From Symsagittifera roscoffensis (lineage: Eukaryota > Xenacoelomorpha > Acoela > Convolutidae), in contig NC_087066.1 in NCBI RefSeq assembly GCF_963678635.1, positions 57,492,312 to 57,556,311 of the forward strand: a stretch of DNA of 64,000 bases. The letters run 5' to 3'. Of this stretch, positions 31,431-44,900 are shown one piece after another. The translations under genes were made by a program, and so were the position numbers. Position 1 is the stretch's first letter, and each line of letters begins with the position of its first letter. The notes beneath the pieces are model-generated. The model was not told the DNA's origin, made no database searches, and saw only the letters and a list, made by a program, of their open reading frames with translations.

Positions 31431-32642
31431 ATGCTAAGAGCTCTTATTCGCGGCGGTTATTACCAATGGGGATGGGACTTAAGTAGGTCGGTTGAACTCC
31501 AACAACCACGCGAAGGAATCTTGAGGATGAACAAACTCAACTTAACCTACTTAAAATCATCGTAGGTGACCACTTAACGTTACTGCGACAAAACAGAGTC
31601 AATGCGTGAGCGGGTAAACAGATGCGTTGGAGAGGGCAACTTAACTTTTAGTTAAAAAGCGTGGTGGGGTTTCAGGCAAATTGGTGGAATTCCAACAACT
31701 ATGCGGAAGAAACCTGAGGATGAAAAAAACTCAACTTAACTCGCCTGATACTGCCTGCCCAGACCACTTAACATAAGTTGGAGTCGGATAAATAAGCGAA
31801 CTTAGGGTTTTTACGTCGTAGTTTTCAACAATTTTTAACGACCTAAAAAAACTATTATTAAAAAATTCCTACAAAATTGACTGTTCGAGGGTTCGAGTCC
31901 AAAATTTATCCGAAAAATTTATCTAGTACCTTTGTCTATGTTCCGTTTTTCTGGATTTTCAATCCGTTCACAATTACCCAAAAACTTGTGGTTTCGGGAA
32001 AATTACCACTTGTAGCTTGCTTCGAGTTGGGATACACAATAACACAATAAAACATCGTACGTAATTTTATTGCAAAAAATGGTTTATAAAAACTAGACTA
32101 GTCTTACAGTTTTTGACAGTTTTGGAGATTTTCGGCACCGGAAGTTTCTCTCTCACGAGTCTGCACAGCTACACGCACGATACCTGTGTGAAGGTCTCCG
32201 TTTTAGCCAAAATTGGTGGTTCGTCGTTTTAGCAGGCTGAAACGGGGGAGAGGGTTTCCGCTGTACCAGAATGGCCCCAGAATCTAGCGCTCGACACCTG
32301 TTTATAGCCCTCCGAAACCCCGACTCCAAAGTGGTAACTTGGCCTCCGAAACTCTTGATCTCAAGCTGAACACTTGCTTTAAAGGTCAATCGATTAGCTT
32401 TTAAACCAGTTTGGCGGCTGTCCAATTGTAGTGATGATGTTTTCCTGCACCCGTAAATTGTAAAAGTAGTTGATAAATGTCTGTTACTGCAGCAATGTTA
32501 TTGCAGGAATGTTTTTGCAGGACTGTTCGTAATCCGTTCCTTAATTGTTGGTCTGAATTACTCCTGGTCGTATTTGAAATTTCAATCAATCAGTTAATTG
32601 AAACTATTGGTCAAAAAACGTGTCCCTTGTGGGGTGACAGAA
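31431..32642. other. BEL 5' leader of the full copy
   Basis: No gene is supported. On the + strand, 31480-31580 and 31680-31765 are imperfect repeats of each other (both with CTCAACTTAAC and GACCACTTAAC). A tRNA-like piece lies at 31787-31913: the 9-base stems CGGATAAAT and ATTTATCCG pair, and a perfect B box GGTTCGAGTCC precedes the second stem. The stretch next to the LTR (32640 leftwards, - strand) reads TTCTGTCACCCC and has no clear TGG-type primer site. A frame at 32153-32425 recurs in the copies but looks non-coding. Confidence 0.55.
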
Positions 32643-33106
32643 TGTGCGCGTCAATCTCCACAACTCGTAAAAAATAGTTTTTTAAACACTTGAATTAGAG
32701 AGCTTTTTCTCGGCAAAATAACTCCGGAAATTTTGTAATTTAACGATATTTTTAACAAACTTTATCATTGTTGACATCGCCCGTAAACATGCGAATAACT
32801 CAAAACAAGCTGCTAAATGGCCAGTATTTGTCCTTGAGACAAATTGCTCTTGAGACAAATTAATCAAGGCTGTACCAAATTAGAGCGAAAAGACGTTTAA
32901 AATAGGTTTTTTTTCGGGGGGGGGGGGGGGTTTGACCCTAGTTACGGAGCGTCCCATCAATTTCAGAGCATGTTTGAGTTCTAGAAAGGAAATGACCTGG
33001 ACGCCGGGACGCACCCTGTATACGCTGGGCTACTGTCCCTATATACATTTTTATTTTGTCTCATTTTATATGCTGCATTTATACTCGTTACATTTTTGCT
33101 GCAACA
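32643..33106 (-). repeat. BEL LTR 2 (5' LTR of the full-length copy)
   Basis: It begins TGTTGCAGC and ends GCGCACA on the - strand, with a poly-G run on the + strand (near 32917-32930). The region corresponding to the B box of LTR 1 is deleted. It serves as 5' LTR for unit 1 and 3' LTR for unit 2. Confidence 0.85.
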
Positions 33107-36100
33107 TGAACGTTGACGGGATAAGTATCTCACTGGCTCTTCAGATTTGCCCTTAGAATTAATTGTTTTTAGCCTCTTATGATCCTCCGCTTTTTCTTTA
33201 AGCCATTCGTTGAAATCTAGCAGAAATGTTCGATACCATTGGCTTCTCACGATTTGAATTGACCATGCCTGCCTTCTTAAGGTTTGGGCAAAGCCTACTC
33301 ACAGCTTGATTCAGTAAGTTTACAATTTTCAGGTCGTCGTCAAAAGATAGAGACTTGAATACGGCAACAAGTCCAGAAATTGTAGAGGAAAAGCCAATTA
33401 CATTTTCCGAGTTATGCATTTTCAGCGGCGGAAAATTACTCAATTTATCCAAATGAGCCGCCACTACAGCATGCGGCTGCCCGAATTTTTTTTGGAAGAG
33501 TTGCTAATGCGTCTTTACATAGTACTCCGTTATAGCTATACTCAGCGATTGCTGATTTTGCTTAACCCACTACGAGCGTTTTCAGATAGGTAAGCTTTTC
33601 ATCGTCACTGAGTATGGCTGAATTGACCGTCGTTATGAACTGCCCAAACCACGCATGCCAAGTAAGTGGACTTCCATCGAACTGTGTCAACTTCCACTCA
33701 GGGAGATGATCTTTTCGGCTTTGCACGAGTATATTAACCAACTCTCGTGTCGAAAGTGGACGCTCGACGTCTGCACCAGGTGCATTACCGGGAGTTGGCG
33801 CTGGGTAACTCGGAGGATTACCATGAAGTCAGAAACGAATGGTTGATTAGCCTGTGAAAAACGTTCAGGCTGCGCAATGAACACAGTCCTTCCACTTGTG
33901 TAAAGAACAAAATTATTCGCAGGAACAATCGGAGTTACTGCGGAAAAAACTGTTGTCACTGGAACCTTGTGTTGTTGAGCTGACACTAATGCGGCAGCAA
34001 TTGCTGGTCTCAACGAATTGCTATAAGGATTATAGTGGTCACTTGAAAAGTTATAACTACTAGTGGATACACCCATATGTTGTTGTGATGGGATTACAGG
34101 TGCTTGAAAGCCAGCTACTACTGATCATGTAGTTTGATGATTTAAAAAAAACCTGATTAATTGCTGCTGATTTTGAATGAACGGTGGTACACCAGAAGGA
34201 ACGTCTGCAGATGTTGTCGGAGCAAAATAGTTTTCAGAAGTTACCGGGACTACTGACCCTATGTTTGGATTACCTAGCACTGGATGAGTGGACAAAAAAA
34301 TGTGTTGAGGCAAATTATTAGAAACAATGTTAAATGACCTGCTGTAACCCTACTGAAATCTGCGATTGGACCAAATTCGACAAATTATGTCGTTGTCCTT
34401 GAAAGTCCACTGAAACGCAATCCCGGTTCACTAGAAGCTACCTGGCCAGTATTCACTCCTGTAAAACTTGATGAGACCATGAAGTTAGTTTGTTGATGCA
34501 GGATAACTTTTCTCAGGAGCTGTCGAACGGACTGATTGTGGTCGACAGATTTGACCCATCGTACGATCATTTTTGTTTATTGTTAGTTGTGGAGAGATTT
34601 GAGGTAAACCACTTCACTCAGCATTCTCGCTGATTTCCGACAACTCATCTTCTAACTCAAGCCTTTTCAACTCATTTTCTGCCAATTTTTTCCTGTGGTC
34701 TTCAGCCAGTTCTTCCAACTCTAAACTGCTTTGTTGTTCTAAAAAATATTGTTTCATCTTGTTTTGCTGCTCTTTCAGCCTTAATGACACTTTTGCCTGC
34801 CTCTCAAGCTCCTCTTGTTGTTTCTTTAAAAGGATTAAATCGCGCTTTTTCTCAGAAGGTGTTTTCGACGGAGCGGCGGTATAACGACTACATTTCTGAC
34901 AACCCGATTGCTGATGTCGGCTACTTCGATGTGACAACTTAGAGCGGGTATCTGTTTTATGCGATTGTGGTTTTTCACTTTTTCCGGAATGGTGAGAAAT
35001 TTTTGAGCTGCTATATATGTTGTCCAGCTCTGTTACTGCCTCAAAACTTGTTTTATATATGATAGCTTCCTGCAAAACTGTATCGTTGCAGTTCGTCAAC
35101 TTATGAAGCCACATATCTTGTGCCGGTATCAACTCATTGGGGTTGGCACTTTCTGAAGCCATATCAATCAACTCATTATTTAATTCGACCGCTTGTTCTA
35201 TGTAGTTCCTACATTTTTCAATATATGTATCATTTTTTGAGCTACGACTCTGACTCTCTATGTACTCCAAAATAATTTCGTGGCATTTATAAAGTTCGTT
35301 TTCTAGATTGCTACGTTTTTCAAACCACTTCTTAATTTTCTTCTGAAATATAACTTCCATGCTTAAAAAATTCTGAAGAAAATTGACTCACAGAAAATGC
35401 TTTATTTTTAGTCAAATAAATCCATCAATAACTTTAAAACGTCAATAACTTACAAGGGCGAGTAACTGGAAGATTTAACGCTTTAAGTCTATTGTGAATC
35501 GCCCTACGCTTTTTAGGCGACAAACGGTTCCGTTTCTTCTTAGCTTTCAGTGTACTTAGGTCAGCACTGTATCGTCTAAGTAACAACAGGGTCTTCAACT
35601 CAATGGAAGGGGGCTGGTGCAGCTTTTTATAATTTTCGATAAGTATTTGTTCTTTGGCCTTTCGCTTTGAGATAAAATCTTCAACTATGTTACTTGTCTA
35701 GAGAATACTTGTCTTTGTCAACTCTTTTTCTTTATTGTCCGTACCGTTGCGGCGACAGTATACACTAGCCTTAATATTTTCCTTGTATCTCAAAAGAAGG
35801 CTCTTAAGTTGGTCAGTACGGTTGTTGTTACTGCGGTGCTTACTAATGGCGTTGTTTATGGCGTCGTGCCAAATAACTAGATTTTTCTAATTCGACAAAA
35901 AATGATGCAGATAGTATCGGATGGTTTTCTGCGACTCCCTTGCGTTAAAGTTAAAGCTTAAACCGGGTTTTGTGAAACATGTCTCGTTCACGCGCTTCTG
36001 AGACGGTGCGGATTGTTTACGGAGCGCGTGGTCTATAGAACTGGCCCCGAGTATGAACACCATATGCTAAGAGCTCTTATTCGCGGCGGTTATTACCAAT

Positions 36101-37275
36101 GGGGATGGGACTTAAGTAGGTCGGTTGAACTCCAACAACCACGCGAAGGAATCTTGAGGATGAACAAACTCAACTTAACCTACTTAAAATCATCGTAGGT
36201 GACCACTTAACGTTACTGCGACAAAACAGAGTCAATGCGTGAGCGGGTAAACAGATGCGTTGGAGAGGGCAACTTAACTTTTAGTTAAAAAGCGTGGTGG
36301 GGTTTCAGGCAAATTGGTGGAATTCCAACAACTATGCGGAAGAAACCTGAGGATGAAAAAAACTCAACTTAACTCGCCTGATACTGCCTGCCCAGACCAC
36401 TTAACATAAGTTGGAGTCGGATAAATAAGCGAACTTAGGGTTTTTACGTCGTAGTTTTCAACAATTTTTAACGACCTAAAAAAACTATTATTAAAAAATT
36501 CCTACAAAATTGACTGTTCGAGGGTTCGAGTCCAAAATTTATCCGAAAAATTTATCTAGTACCTTTGTCTATGTTCCGTTTTTCTGGATTTTCAATCCGT
36601 TCACAATTACCCAAAAACTTGTGGTTTCGGGAAAATTACCACTTGTAGCTTGCTTCGAGTTGGGATACACAATAACACAATAAAACATCGTACGTAATTT
36701 TATTGCAAAAAATGGTTTATAAAAACTAGACTAGTCTTACAGTTTTTGACAGTTTTGGAGATTTTCGGCACCGGAAGTTTCTCTCTCACGAGTCTGCACA
36801 GCTACACGCACGATACCTGTGTGAAGGTCTCCGTTTTAGCCAAAATTGGTGGTTCGTCGTTTTAGCAGGCTGAAACGGGGGAGAGGGTTTCCGCTGTACC
36901 AGAATGGCCCCAGAATCTAGCGCTCGACACCTGTTTATAGCCCTCCGAAACCCCGACTCCAAAGTGGTAACTTGGCCTCCGAAACTCTTGATCTCAAGCT
37001 GAACACTTGCTTTAAAGGTCAATCGATTAGCTTTTAAACCAGTTTGGCGGCTGTCCAATTGTAGTGATGATGTTTTCCTGCACCCGTAAATTGTAAAAGT
37101 AGTTGATAAATGTCTGTTACTGCAGCAATGTTATTGCAGGAATGTTTTTGCAGGACTGTTCGTAATCCGTTCCTTAATTGTTGGTCTGAATTACTCCTGG
37201 TCGTATTTGAAATTTCAATCAATCAGTTAATTGAAACTATTGGTCAAAAAACGTGTCCCTTGTGGGGTGACAGAA
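33107..37275 (-). mobile_element. BEL unit 2, gag-only deletion derivative
   Basis: The unit keeps the leader, the upstream ORF (35434-36063, broken) and the intact coiled-coil ORF (34614-35360, nearly identical to 29981-30727). It also keeps the N-terminal two thirds of gag in several frames (33135-34560). The rest of gag and all of protease, RT, RNase H and integrase are absent. The gag end (TCTTCAGATTTGCCC) is joined to the LTR through about 25 bases of unrelated sequence (TGAACGTTGACGGG). The same junction is seen in units 3 to 5, so the deletion arose once and was then copied. Confidence 0.85.
34614..35360 (-). CDS. BEL coiled-coil accessory ORF, unit 2 copy
   Basis: This is an intact 248-codon frame that differs from 29981-30727 at only a few residues (for example LTNCND versus LTKSND and ELD versus EPD). 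That fits the 4.63-kb tandem duplication. See 29981-30727 for the description. Confidence 0.68.
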   Translation of the reverse strand: MEVIFQKKIKKWFEKRSNLENELYKCHEIILEYIESQSRSSKNDTYIEKCRNYIEQAVELNNELIDMASESANPNELIPAQDMWLHKLTNCNDTVLQEAIIYKTSFEAVTELDNIYSSSKISHHSGKSEKPQSHKTDTRSKLSHRSSRHQQSGCQKCSRYTAAPSKTPSEKKRDLILLKKQQEELERQAKVSLRLKEQQNKMKQYFLEQQSSLELEELAEDHRKKLAENELKRLELEDELSEISENAE

Positions 37276-37742
37276 TGTGCGCGTCAATCTCCACAACTCG
37301 TAAAAAATAGTTTTTTAAACACTTGAATTAGAGAGCTTTTTCTCGGCAAAATAACTCCGGAAATTTTGTAATTTAACGATATTTTTAACAAACTTTATCA
37401 TTGTTGACATCGCCCGTAAACATGCGAATAACTCAAAACAAGCTGCTAAATGGCCAGTATTTGTCCTTGAGACAAATTGCTCTTGAGACAAATTAATCAA
37501 GGCTGTACCAAATTAGAGCGAAAAGACGTTTAAAATAGGTTTTTTTTCGGGGGGGGGGGGGGGGGGTTTGACCCTAGTTACGGAGCGTCCCATCAATTTC
37601 AGAGCATGTTTGAGTTCTAGAAAGGAAATGACCTGGACGCCGGGACGCACCCTGTATACGCTGGGCTACTGTCCCTATATACATTTTTATTTTGTCTCAT
37701 TTTATATGCTGCATTTATACTCGTTACATTTTTGCTGCAACA
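37276..37742 (-). repeat. BEL LTR 3
   Basis: Near-identical to LTR 2, except that the poly-G run is three bases longer. This fits duplication of the 4.63-kb unit. Confidence 0.85.
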
Positions 37743-40700
37743 TGAACGTTGACGGGATAAGTATCTCACTGGCTCTTCAGATTTGCCCTTAGAATTAATT
37801 GTTTTTAGCCTCTTATGATCCTCCGCTTTTTCTTTAAGCCATTCGTTGAAATCTAGCAGAAATGTTCGATACCATTGGCTTCTCACGATTTGAATTGACC
37901 ATGCCTGCCTTCTTAAGGTTTGGGCAAAGCCTACTCACAGCTTGATTCAGTAAGTTTACAATTTTCAGGTCGTCGTCAAAAGATAGAGACTTGAATACGG
38001 CAACAAGTCCAGAAATTGTAGAGGAAAAGCCAATTACATTTTCCGAGTTATGCATTTTCAGCGGCGGAAAATTACTCAATTTATCCAAATGAGCCGCCAC
38101 TACAGCATGCGGCTGCCCGAATTTTTTTTGGAAGAGTTGCTAATGCGTCTTTACATAGTACTCCGTTATAGCTATACTCAGCGATTGCTGATTTTGCTTA
38201 ACCCACTACGAGCGTTTTCAGATAGGTAAGCTTTTCATCGTCACTGAGTATGGCTGAATTGACCGTCGTTATGAACTGCCCAAACCACGCATGCCAAGTA
38301 AGTGGACTTCCATCGAACTCTGTCAACTTCCACTCAGGGAGATGATCTTTTCGGCTTTGCACGAGTATATTAACCAACTCTCGTGTCGAAAGTGGACGCT
38401 CGACGTCTGCACCAGGTGCATTACCGGGAGTTGGCGCTGGGTAACTCGGAGGATTACCATGAAGTCAGAAACGAATGGTTGATTAGCCTGTGAAAAACGT
38501 TCAGGCTGCGCAATGAACACAGTCCTTCCACTTGTGTAAAGAACAAAATTATTCGCAGGAACAATCGGAGTTACTGCGGAAAAAACTGTTGTCACTGGAA
38601 CCTTGTGTTGTTGAGCTGACACTAATGCGGCAGCAATTGCTGGTCTCAACGAATTGCTATAAGGATTATAGTGGTCACTTGAAAAGTTATAACTACTAGT
38701 GGATACACCCATATGTTGTTGTGATGGGATTACAGGTGCTTGAAAGCCAGCTACTACTGATCATGTAGTTTGATGATTTAAAAAAAACCTGATTAATTGC
38801 TGCTGATTTTGAATGAACGGTGGTACACCAGAAGGAACGTCTGCAGATGTTGTCGGAGCAAAATAGTTTTCAGAAGTTACCGGGACTACTGACCCTATGT
38901 TTGGATTACCTAGCACTGGATGAGTGGACAAAAAAATTTGTTGAGGCAAATTATTAGAAACAATGTTAAATGACCTGCTGTAACCCTACTGAAATCTGCG
39001 ATTGGACCAAATTCGACAAATTATGTCGTTGTCCTTGAAAGTCCACTGAAACGCAATCCCGGTTCACTAGAAGCTGCCTGGCCAGTATTCACTCCCGTAA
39101 AACTTGATGAGACCATGAAGTTAGTTTGTTGATGCAGGATAACTTTTCTCAGGAGCTGTCGAACGGGCTGATTGTGGTCGACAGATTTGACCCATCACAC
39201 GATCATTTTGTTTATTGTTAGTTGTGGAGAGATTTGAGGTAAACCACTTCACTCAGCATTCTCTTAACTCAATTTCTGCCAATTTTTTCCTGTGTTTTTC
39301 AGCCAATTCTTCCTACTCTAAACTGCTTTGCTGTTCCAAAAAACATTGTTTCATCTTGTTTTGCTGCTCTTTCAGCCTTAATGACAATTTTGCCTGCCTC
39401 TCAAGCTCCTCTTGTTGTTTCTTTAAAAGGATTAAATAGCGCTTTTTCTCAAAAGATGTTCTCGACAGAGCGGTGTTATAACGACTAGATTTCTGAGAAC
39501 CCGATTGCTGATGTCGGCTACTTCGATGTGACAGCTTATAGCGGGTATCTGTTTTATGCGATTGTGGTTTTTCACTTTTTCCGGAATGGTGAGAAATTTT
39601 TGAGCTGCTAAATATGTTGTCCGGCTCTGTTACTGCCTCAAAACTTGTTTTATATATGATAGCTTCATGCAAAACTTTATCGTTGCTTTTCGTCAACTTA
39701 TGAAGCCACATATCTTGTGCCGGTATCAATTTATCTGGGTTGGCACTTTTTGCAGCCATATCAATCAACTCATTATTTAATTCGATCGCTTGTTCTATGT
39801 AGTTCCTACATTTTTCAATATATGTATCATTTTTTGAGCTACGAGTCTGACTCTCTATGTACTCCAAAATAATTTCGTGGCATTTATAAAGTTCGTTTTC
39901 TAGATTGCTATGTTTTTCAAACAACTTCTGAATTTTCTTCTGAAATATAACTTCCATGCTTAAAAAATTCTGAAGAAAATTGACTCACAGAAAATGCTTT
40001 ATTTTTAGTCAAATAAATCCATCAATAACTTTAAAACGTCAATAACTTACAAGGGCGAGTAACTGGAAGATTTAACGCTTTAAGTCTATTGTGAATCGCC
40101 CTACGCTTTTTAGGCGACAAACGGTTCCGTTTCTTCTTAGCTTTCAGTGTACTTAGGTCAGCACTGTATCGTCTAAGTAACAACAGGGTCTTCAACTCAA
40201 TGGAAGGGGGCTGGTGCAGCTTTTTATAATTTTCGATAAGTATTTGTTCTTTGGCCTTTCGCTTTGAGCTAAAATCTTCAACTATATTAAGAACGAGAAT
40301 ACCTGCTTTGTTAACTCTTTTTCTTTATTGTCCGTACCGTAGCGGCGACAGTATACAATAGCGGTAATATTTTCCTTGTATCTCAAAAGAAGGCTCTTAA
40401 GTTGGTCAGTACTCAAACTACGGTTGTTGTTACTGCGGTGCTTACTAATGGCGTTGTTAATGGCGTCGTGCCAAATAACTAGATTTTTCTGATTCGACAA
40501 AAAATGATGCAGATAGTATCGGATGGTTTTCTGCGACTCCCTGGCGTTAAAGTTAAAGCTTAAACCGGGTTTTGAGAAACAAGTCTCGTTCACGCGCTTC
40601 TGAGACGGTGCGGATTGTTTACGGAGCGCGTGGTCTAGAGAACTGGCCCCGAGTATGAACACCATATGCTAAGAGCTCTTATTCGCGGCGGTAATTACCA

Positions 40701-41508
40701 ATGGGGATGGGACCTAAGTAGGTCGGTTGAACTCCAACAACCACGCCGAGGAAACTTGAGGATGAACAAACTCAACTTAACCTACTTAAAATCACCGTAG
40801 GTGACCACTTAACGTTACTGCGACAAAACAGAGTCAATGCGTGAGCGGGTAAACAGATGCGTTGGAGAGGGCAACTTAAGTTTTAGTTAAATAACGAGGT
40901 GGGGTTTCAGGCAAATTGGTGGAATTCCATCAACTACGCGGAAGAAACCTGAGGATGACAAAAAACTCAACCTAACTCGCCTGATACTGCCTGCCCAAAC
41001 CACTTAACATAAGTTGGAATCGGATAAATAAGCGAACTTAGGGATTTTATGTCGTAGTTTTCAACAATTTTTAACGACCTAAAAAACGATTATCAAAAAA
41101 TTCCTTCAAAATTGACTGTTCGAGGGTTCGAGTCCGAAATTTATCCAAAAAAATGATCTAGTACCTTTGTCTATGTTCCGTTTTTCTGGATTTTCAATCC
41201 GTTCACAATTACCCAAAAACTTGTGGTTTCGGGAAAATTACCACTTGTAGCTTGCTTCGAGTTGGGATACACAATAACACATTAAAACATCGTACGTAAT
41301 TTTATTGCAAAAAATGGTTTATAAAAACATGACTAGTCTTACAGTTTTTGACAGTTTTGGAGATTTTCGGCAGAACAGAGTTTCAGGACTGTTCGTAATC
41401 CGTTCCTTAATTGTTGGTCTAAATTACTCCTGGTCGTATTTGAAATTTCAATCAATCAGTTAATGGGAACTATTGATCAAAAAACGTGTCCCTTGTGGGG
41501 TGATAGAA
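37743..41508 (-). mobile_element. BEL unit 3, gag-only deletion derivative
   Basis: Its gag part (37770-39195) is almost identical to unit 2, with broken frames. From about 39195 rightwards it diverges, marking the end of the tandem duplication. The coiled-coil ORF (39313-39957) has a TAG near its C-terminus. The upstream ORF copy (40031-40665) keeps its first 126 codons open, then frameshifts. The leader lacks about 560 bases present in units 1 and 2 (deletion near 41372). Confidence 0.82.
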
Positions 41509-41944
41509 TGTGCGCGTCCATCTCCACAATTTGTAAAAAATCGTTTTTTAAACACTTGAATTAGAATGCTTTTTCTCGGCAACGATATTTTTAACAAACT
41601 TTATCATTGTTAACATCGGCCATAAACATGTGAATAACTCGAAACAAGCTGCTAAATGGCCAGTATTTGTCCTTGAGACAAATTGCTCTTTTTATTGGTC
41701 AGCCTTAATCAAGGCTGCACGAAATTAGAGCGAAAAGACGTTTAAAATAGGTTTTTTTCGGGGGGGGGTTCGACCCTGGTTACGGAGCGTCCCATCAATT
41801 TCAGAGCATGTTTGAGTTATAGAAAGGAAATGACCTGGACGCAGGGACGCACCCTGTATACGCTGGGCTACTGTCCCTATAAACATCTTTATTTTTGTTC
41901 TTTTTATATGCTGCATTTATACTCGTTACATTTTCGCTGCAACA
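41509..41944 (-). repeat. BEL LTR 4
   Basis: It begins TGTTGCAGC and ends GCGCACA on the - strand. It has a shorter poly-G run (about 9) and an extra internal deletion. It is more diverged from LTRs 2 and 3 than those are from each other. Confidence 0.82.
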
Positions 41945-44900
41945 TGAACGTTGACGGGATAAGTATCTCACTCGTTTTCAGACTTACCCTTAAAATTAAT
42001 TGTTTTTAGCCTCTTATGACCCTCCGCTTTTTCTTTAAGCCATTCGTTGAAATCTAGCAGAAATGTTCGATACCATTGGCTTCTCACGATTTGAATTGAC
42101 CATGCCTTCTTAAGGTTTGGGGAAAGCCTACTCACAGCTTGATTCAGTAAGTTTACAATTTTCAGGTCGTCGTCAAAAGATAGAGACTTGAATACGGCAA
42201 CAAGTCCAGAAATTGTAGAGGAAAAGCCAATTACATTTTCCGAGTTATGCATTTTCAGCGGCGGAAAATTACTCAATTTATCGAAATGAGCCGCCACTAC
42301 AGCATGCAGCTGCCCGAATTTTTTTTGAAGAGTTGCTAATGCGTCTTTACATAGTACTCCGTTATAGCTATACTCAGCGATTGCTGATTTTGCTTAACCC
42401 ACTACGAGCGTTTTCAGATAGGTAAGCTTTTCATGGTCACTGAGTATGGCTGAATTGACCGTCGTTATAAACTGCCCAAACCTAGCATGCCAGGTAAGTG
42501 GACTTCCATCGAACTGTGTCAGCTTCCACTCAGGGAGATGATCTTTTCGGCTTAACACGAGTATATTAACCAACTCTCTTGTCGAAAGTTGACGCTCGAC
42601 GTCTGCACCAGGTGCATTACCGGGAGTTGGCTCTGGGTAACTCGGACGATTACCGTGAAAATCAGAAACGAATGGTTGATTAGCCTTTGAAAATCGTTCA
42701 GGCTGCGCAAAGAACACATTCCTTCCACTTGTGTAAAGAACAAAATTATTCGGAGGAACAATCGGAGTTACTGCGGAAAAGACTGTTGTCACTGGAACCT
42801 TGTGTTGTTGAGCTGACACTAATGCGGCAGCAAAAGCTTGTCTCAACGAATTGCTATAAGGATTATAATGGTCACTTGAAAAGTTATAACTACTAGTGGA
42901 TACACCCATATGTTGTTGTGATGGGATAACAGGTGCTTGTTAGCCAGCTACAATTGATCCTGTAGTTTGATGATTTAAAAAAACCTGATAAATTGCTGTT
43001 GATTCAGGAACGAACGGTGGTACACCAGAAGGAACGTCTGCAGGTGTTGTCGGATCAAAATAGTTTTCAGAAGTTACCGGGACTACTGACCCTATGCTTG
43101 GATTCTCTAGCACTGGATGAGTGGACAAAAAAATTTGTTGAGGCAAATTATTAGAAACAGGTTGAATGACCTGCTGTAACCCTACTGGATTGTTGACGGA
43201 AATCTGCGATTGGACCAAATTCGACAAATTATGTCGTTGTCCGTGAAAGTGGTTACTGAAACACAATCCCGGATCACTAGAAGCTGCCTGGCCAGTATTC
43301 ACATTGTTGATGCAGGATAACTTTTCTCAGGAGCTGTCGAACGGGCTGATTGTGGTCGACAGATTTGACCCATCGTACGATCATTTTGGTTTATTGTTAG
43401 TTGTGGAGAGATTTGAGGTAAACCACTTCACTCAGCATTCTCGCTGATTTCCGACAACTCATCTTGTAACTCAAGCCTTTTCAACTCATTTTCTGCCAAT
43501 TTTTTCCTGTGTTCTTCAGCCAATTCTTCCAACTCTAAACTGCTTTGTTGTTCTAAAAAATATTGTTTCATCTTGTTTTGCTGCTCTTTCAGCCTTAATG
43601 ACACTTTTGCCTGCCTCCCAAGCTCCTCTTGTTGTTTCTTTAAAAGGATTAAATCGAGCTTTTTCTCAGAAGGTGTTTTCGAAGGAGCGGCGGTATAACG
43701 AATAGATTTCTGAGAACCCGATTGCTGATGTCGGCTACTTCGATGTGACAACTTAGGGCGGGTATCTGTTTTATGCGATTGTGGTTTTTCATTTTTTCCG
43801 GAATGGTGAGAAATTTTTGAGCTGCTATATATGTTGTCCGGCTCTATTACTGCCTCAAAACTTGTTTTATTTATGATAGCTTCCTGCAAAACTTTATCGT
43901 TGCTTTTCGTCAACTTATGAAGCCACATATCTTGTGCCGGTATCAATTCATCGGGGTTGGCACTTTTTGCAGCCATATCAATCAACTCATTATTTAATTC
44001 GACCGCTTGTTTTATGTAGTTCCTTCATTTTTCAATACATGTATCATTTTTTGAGCAACGAGTCTGACTCTCTATGTACTCCAAAAAAATTTCGTGGCAT
44101 TTATAAAGTTCATTTTCTAGATTGCTACGTTTTTCAAACAACTTCTTAATTTTCTTCTGAAATTCAACTTCCATGCTTAAAAATTTCAGAAAAAAAACGA
44201 GTCTAAGAAAATACTTTATTTTCAGTCAAGTAAATCCATCAAAAACTTTAAAACGTCAATAACTTACAAGGGCGAGTAACTGGAAGTTTTAACGCTTTAA
44301 GTCTATTGTGAATCGCCCTACGCTTTTTAGGCGACAAACGGTTCCGTTTCTTCTTAGCTTTCAGTGTACTTAGATCAGCACTGTATCGTCTCAGTAACAA
44401 CAGGGTCTTTAACTCAATGGAAGGGGACTGGTGCAGCTTTTTATAATTTTCGAAAAGTATTTGTTCTTTGGCCTTTCGCTTTGAGACAAAATCTTCAACT
44501 ATATTACCTGTCTAGAGAACACCTGTCTTTGTCAACTCTTTTTCTTTATTGTCCGTACCATTGCGGCGACAGTATACCATAGCGGTAATATTTTCCTTGT
44601 ATCTCAAAAAAAGGCTCTTAAGTTGGTCAGTACTCAAACTACGGTTGTTGTTACTGCGGTGCTTACTAATGGCGTTGTTTATGGCGTCTTGCCAAATAAC
44701 TAGATCTTTCTGATTCGAAAAAAAATGATGCAGATAGTATCGGATGGTTTTCTGCGACTCCCTGACGTTAAAGTTAAAGCTTAAACCGGGTTTTGTGAAA
44801 CAAGTCTCGTTCACGCGCTTCTGAGACGGTGCGGATTGTTTACGGAGCGCGTGGTCTAGAGAACTGGCCCCGAGCATGAACACCATATGCTAAAAGCTCT

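Noticed and set aside
31787-31913. A functional tRNA gene
   Set aside because: Only the closing stem and B box are good. The D and anticodon arms are not formed and the spacing is too long.
32153-32425. A 90-codon frame repeated in three BEL leaders as a conserved gene
   Set aside because: The copies are recent duplicates, so conservation is uninformative. The composition is not protein-like and unit 3 lacks it.
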